From the NCBI RefSeq assembly GCF_004768545.1, contig NZ_CP038639.1:124001-188000 (forward strand): a stretch of 64,000 nucleotides of DNA. Direction: 5' to 3'. The notes beneath the pieces are model-generated. The model was not told the DNA's origin. It made no database searches and saw nothing but the letters and a program-made list of their open reading frames with translations. Positions 61,858 through 64,000 of this stretch are shown piece by piece. Numbering within the stretch: the stretch's first letter is position 1; each line of letters begins with the position of its first letter. Source of the stretch: Cupriavidus oxalaticus. Lineage in GTDB: Bacteria > Pseudomonadota > Gammaproteobacteria > Burkholderiales > Burkholderiaceae. Position numbers and translations under genes: made by a program.

Positions 61858-62769
61858 TTGATAGATGAACTCAAAGCATTCGTGGCGGTGGTCGACAAGA
61901 CCTCTGTTACCGCCGCCGCCGACGCGTTGTCGTTGACGCAGTCAGCGGTCTCCAGGCGCATACAGCAACTCGAGTCGAACCTTGGTGTGGCGCTCTTCGA
62001 CCGTTCGAGCAAGCCTGTTACCCCCACAGCGGTTGGCCGCCGTATTTATCAATTCGCAATTCAGTTGCTGCGGGACGCAGACCGGCTTATAAGTATCACC
62101 GCTGAGGAAGAAGAGCCGAGCGGTACATTCCGACTGGGGTTGACGCAGGTTGTCGCGGATGTAGCGTTGTTTGAAGCCGTTAAGCAAATGAAGGCAGACT
62201 TTCCGCGCCTCGATCTACGGTGTCTTACCGAATGGAGTTCGGGGCTGCAGCGGGAGCTCGATGCGGGTCGCCTGGACGCTGCAACGCTGATGCTTGTTTC
62301 AGGAAGTGAACCTCCGCCGAGTGTGCAGCGGAGGTTCATTGCCACAATCGAGGTCTTGGTTGTCCAGAGCAAACGCAGGCCCCTCGTGGCGAAAATAGCC
62401 AGCGTCGATGAACTTGCTGAGAAAGAGTGGATCCTGAATCCCTTGGGCTGCGGCTATCGAGCCGCTCTGCAACGCGCGGTGGAAGGCGCAGGAAAGCAGG
62501 TGCGATTGGGGGTAGATACGCAGGGCACCGAGACGCAACTGCGCTTGGTGGCTGCGGGCTTTGGCCTAGGTTTGGCTCCCAGGAGTCTGCTCAAACAAAG
62601 TGCCCATATGAAGGACCTTGCGATCGTGCAAGTGCCTGACTTTTCGCTCAGCCTGGACGTCTGGCTTATTCACGCGATCGAAGTCGGCAATCTTAAGCGT
62701 GCTATGAGCGCACTGGGCGATGTTCTCTCTCAGACTTTTGGGTTGTATCAGTCTGTCAAAAGGTCTTGA
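61858..62769 (+). CDS. LysR family transcriptional regulator
   Basis: TTG start with GAGAGGT ahead. The 303-residue protein has the HTH (LKAFVAVVDKTSVTAAADAL, SLTQSAVSRRIQQLESNLGV) and an effector domain ending FGLYQSVKRS. It is complete and divergent from the tautomerase gene, with a T-N11-A palindrome between, so it is the probable activator of that gene. Confidence 0.9.
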   Translation: MIDELKAFVAVVDKTSVTAAADALSLTQSAVSRRIQQLESNLGVALFDRSSKPVTPTAVGRRIYQFAIQLLRDADRLISITAEEEEPSGTFRLGLTQVVADVALFEAVKQMKADFPRLDLRCLTEWSSGLQRELDAGRLDAATLMLVSGSEPPPSVQRRFIATIEVLVVQSKRRPLVAKIASVDELAEKEWILNPLGCGYRAALQRAVEGAGKQVRLGVDTQGTETQLRLVAAGFGLGLAPRSLLKQSAHMKDLAIVQVPDFSLSLDVWLIHAIEVGNLKRAMSALGDVLSQTFGLYQSVKRS

Positions 62770-62842
62770 TGACAATGTGTTGGGGCGTACCTTTCGCTAG
62801 CAGGTTGGTTGAAGGCAGCGCCGAGACTGTTACCGCTTCAGT

Positions 62843-63448
62843 CTACTTCGTGAATGTTCCATTGGTTGAGCATTCTCCGTCGAGCGCTGGTAGCCATTGG
62901 AGCATCTGATGCGCTAGGGTATCCACGGCGAATGCATCTACGTGAACCTTCTCGCCGAGGATGGGATCGTCGGATACGCGAAATCCCTCTAACGATGCGA
63001 GCGCCGTTCGCACTTCCGCCTGATATCGGTAGCTGCTGATGACGCCCGCAGCGTGAACGACGCAATTTCGGACGGTAACTATTTGGCGAAGTGTCTGGAT
63101 TTCCCTGGTCAGCCGATGTGCGATCTTGCTGTTGAGATAGTTGAGGACATGCACCGCCTCGTTTTCCTCTTTTGGCTCGATGGGCGGTGGTGAGGAAAGG
63201 CGATTGGCGAACAAGCGCATGCACCACTCAACGGAAGTCATGAACGATATGAGGCCGGCGTAGCGCACGGTCTGCGAAAAGCCGATGTCGAACCGAAGTT
63301 CGGCTGACTCAATGATCTGTTCACGAGCCTGCGAAAGTGAATGACTATTCGTGGGCGCAAGCTCCAGCGCGTTGGCTTCGTTGTGTGCCCGTTGGAGTTC
63401 TCGGCTACGCTGCCAGGTCAGGTTGCTCTCGGAGAAATCGTAGAACAA
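62843..63448 (-). CDS. Hypothetical protein with HEPN-like RNase motif
   Basis: A 201-residue alpha-helical-looking protein with no named family that I recognise with confidence. The segment LRQIVTVRNCVVHAAG contains R-x4-H, the RNase signature of HEPN domains, in a proper helix context. The start is uncertain: only TTG at 63448 is available and no good ribosome-binding site precedes it. No nucleotidyltransferase antitoxin partner is adjacent. Confidence 0.55.
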   Translation of the reverse strand: MFYDFSESNLTWQRSRELQRAHNEANALELAPTNSHSLSQAREQIIESAELRFDIGFSQTVRYAGLISFMTSVEWCMRLFANRLSSPPPIEPKEENEAVHVLNYLNSKIAHRLTREIQTLRQIVTVRNCVVHAAGVISSYRYQAEVRTALASLEGFRVSDDPILGEKVHVDAFAVDTLAHQMLQWLPALDGECSTNGTFTK

Positions 63449-63680
63449 AGGAAGAGTGTCACCGTTACCGAAGGAATGTCGTCAATTCGCGCGGCACGGC
63501 GCCGCCATGGGACGCATCATCAAAAAAATCAAGGACTTAGGCCGAGCGAACTAATATTGTCACCGGCTGAGAGGTGCGAAGTGTCAATCGAAGGCGTGCA
63601 AATGTCTGCGCGGACCCGGAATGCTACGCGGACTCCATCTGGCGAGCCGAGATCGGAGAGCCGAAGCGGTAAACGTCCTT
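63449..63680. other. Upstream of the HEPN-like gene, nothing recognised
   Basis: Short spacer; frames here have no family features. Confidence 0.35.
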
Positions 63681-64000
63681 CTACCCATGGCTCCGGCATC
63701 CCAGGCCTTGCTCAAAGTACGAGCGCGCGAACGCTATGCGTTGGTCCGGCCTCATGGGCCGTGGTCGGTCGGGTCGCCAAGCCCGGTTGCCATAGAATGC
63801 ATGACAATGCGCGCAACGGTGTGGTGCCTCGAGAAGCTGCACATTCAGGCAATACGGCGCTTCATGTCCGCACTGCCTACATGCCGACTCCACGGGGCAA
63901 CGATGCGCAGGACATCGACTCGCGGTTTCTAGTTGGTGCAAGAGGGAGTGGTACCCACGCACCATACAGAAATGGCAGTAGCGAAACACCTCGCTATAGC
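63681..64000 (-). CDS. TniQ-like zinc protein (partial, runs off the window)
   Basis: The minus-strand frame is open to the right edge. It contains FRYCHFCMVRGYHSLLHQLE, CPAHRCPVESACRQCGHEAP and APHRCAHCHAFYG, giving the repeated CxxC/CxxxH zinc ribbons of TniQ-type target-selection proteins; the YHS-HQ pattern is typical. It ends at 63681 after about 105 visible residues, so it is either a short family member or truncated downstream. It may mark a further transposon or island border. Confidence 0.6.
   Translation of the reverse strand, partial: YSEVFRYCHFCMVRGYHSLLHQLETASRCPAHRCPVESACRQCGHEAPYCLNVQLLEAPHRCAHCHAFYGNRAWRPDRPRPMRPDQRIAFARSYFEQGLGCRSHG

Noticed and set aside
1-64000. CRISPR arrays, tRNA and rRNA genes
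   Set aside because: I saw no regularly spaced direct repeats with spacers, no tRNA cloverleaf-like T-loop/CCA patterns and no rRNA sequence when reading through; a dedicated scan with tRNA and CRISPR tools would settle it.

Overview
The window looks like an accessory, catabolism-rich segment of a GC-rich beta-proteobacterial replicon, most likely of the order Burkholderiales (Cupriavidus/Burkholderia/Bordetella-like). I infer this from protein flavour, the mix of IS66, IS427-type IS5, IS110, IS21, IS91, ISKra4 and recombinase-in-trio elements, and relics of a methyl-aromatic pathway; no rRNA or tRNA gene is present to anchor it. Whether it is chromosome, megaplasmid or genomic island cannot be decided here.

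Layout. 1-8.7 kb: the end of an acyl-CoA dehydrogenase, an MmgE/PrpD protein and a CaiB/BaiF CoA-transferase form a CoA-thioester operon. It is followed by a divergent ArsR/MFS pair sharing a perfect 22-bp inverted repeat, a GntR regulator, a wrecked LysR gene and an Fe-ADH-fold dehydrogenase. 9.3-15 kb: an SDR/LysR divergent pair, then mobile debris (integrase pieces, a clipped IS110, the end of a Tn7/Tn402-like element) around a small methylmuconolactone module (MmlI-like and CatC/MmlJ-like genes plus a truncated transporter). 15.4-19.2 kb: RidA, AlaX-type tRNA editing protein, AraC regulator, a decayed quinone oxidoreductase and SurE.

19.2-24.2 kb is a nested mobile locus: an IS66 element with an 8-bp target duplication sits inside an older antiparallel IS66 and is itself split by tyrosine-recombinase (RIT-type) genes. 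24.2-31.4 kb is an amino-acid catabolic block: a PLP gamma-synthase/lyase, a class I aminotransferase, a tandem glycine riboswitch and a D-amino-acid dehydrogenase, then an IS427-type element, an AraC regulator and a fumarylacetoacetate-hydrolase-fold enzyme whose far upstream region holds a decayed second glycine aptamer. 32.2-37.6 kb is a second nested block (intact IS66 inside an IS5-family element, then a full IS110). 37.6-45.9 kb holds aldehyde dehydrogenase plus its DUF779 partner, a cis-CaaD-type tautomerase with all six catalytic residues, an MHS-family transporter, a PLP-fold protein that has lost its catalytic lysine, threonine aldolase and a second AraC regulator.

46.3-62.8 kb is a patchwork of regulators, broken genes and insertion sequences (IS427-type, an IS5-family element inside a TetR gene, IS21, IS91, ISKra4) with an SDR, an APC amino-acid permease, a decayed second AlaX, and a tautomerase divergent from a LysR gene. 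The right edge has a HEPN-like protein and the start of a TniQ-like zinc protein.

How the genes may work together: threonine aldolase makes glycine and acetaldehyde; a cis-CaaD-type enzyme makes malonate semialdehyde, which MSAD-type tautomerases decarboxylate to acetaldehyde; the aldehyde dehydrogenase would remove acetaldehyde, and glycine is sensed upstream of the D-amino-acid dehydrogenase. This convergence is inference. Only the gene content, motifs and repeat structures are seen directly.
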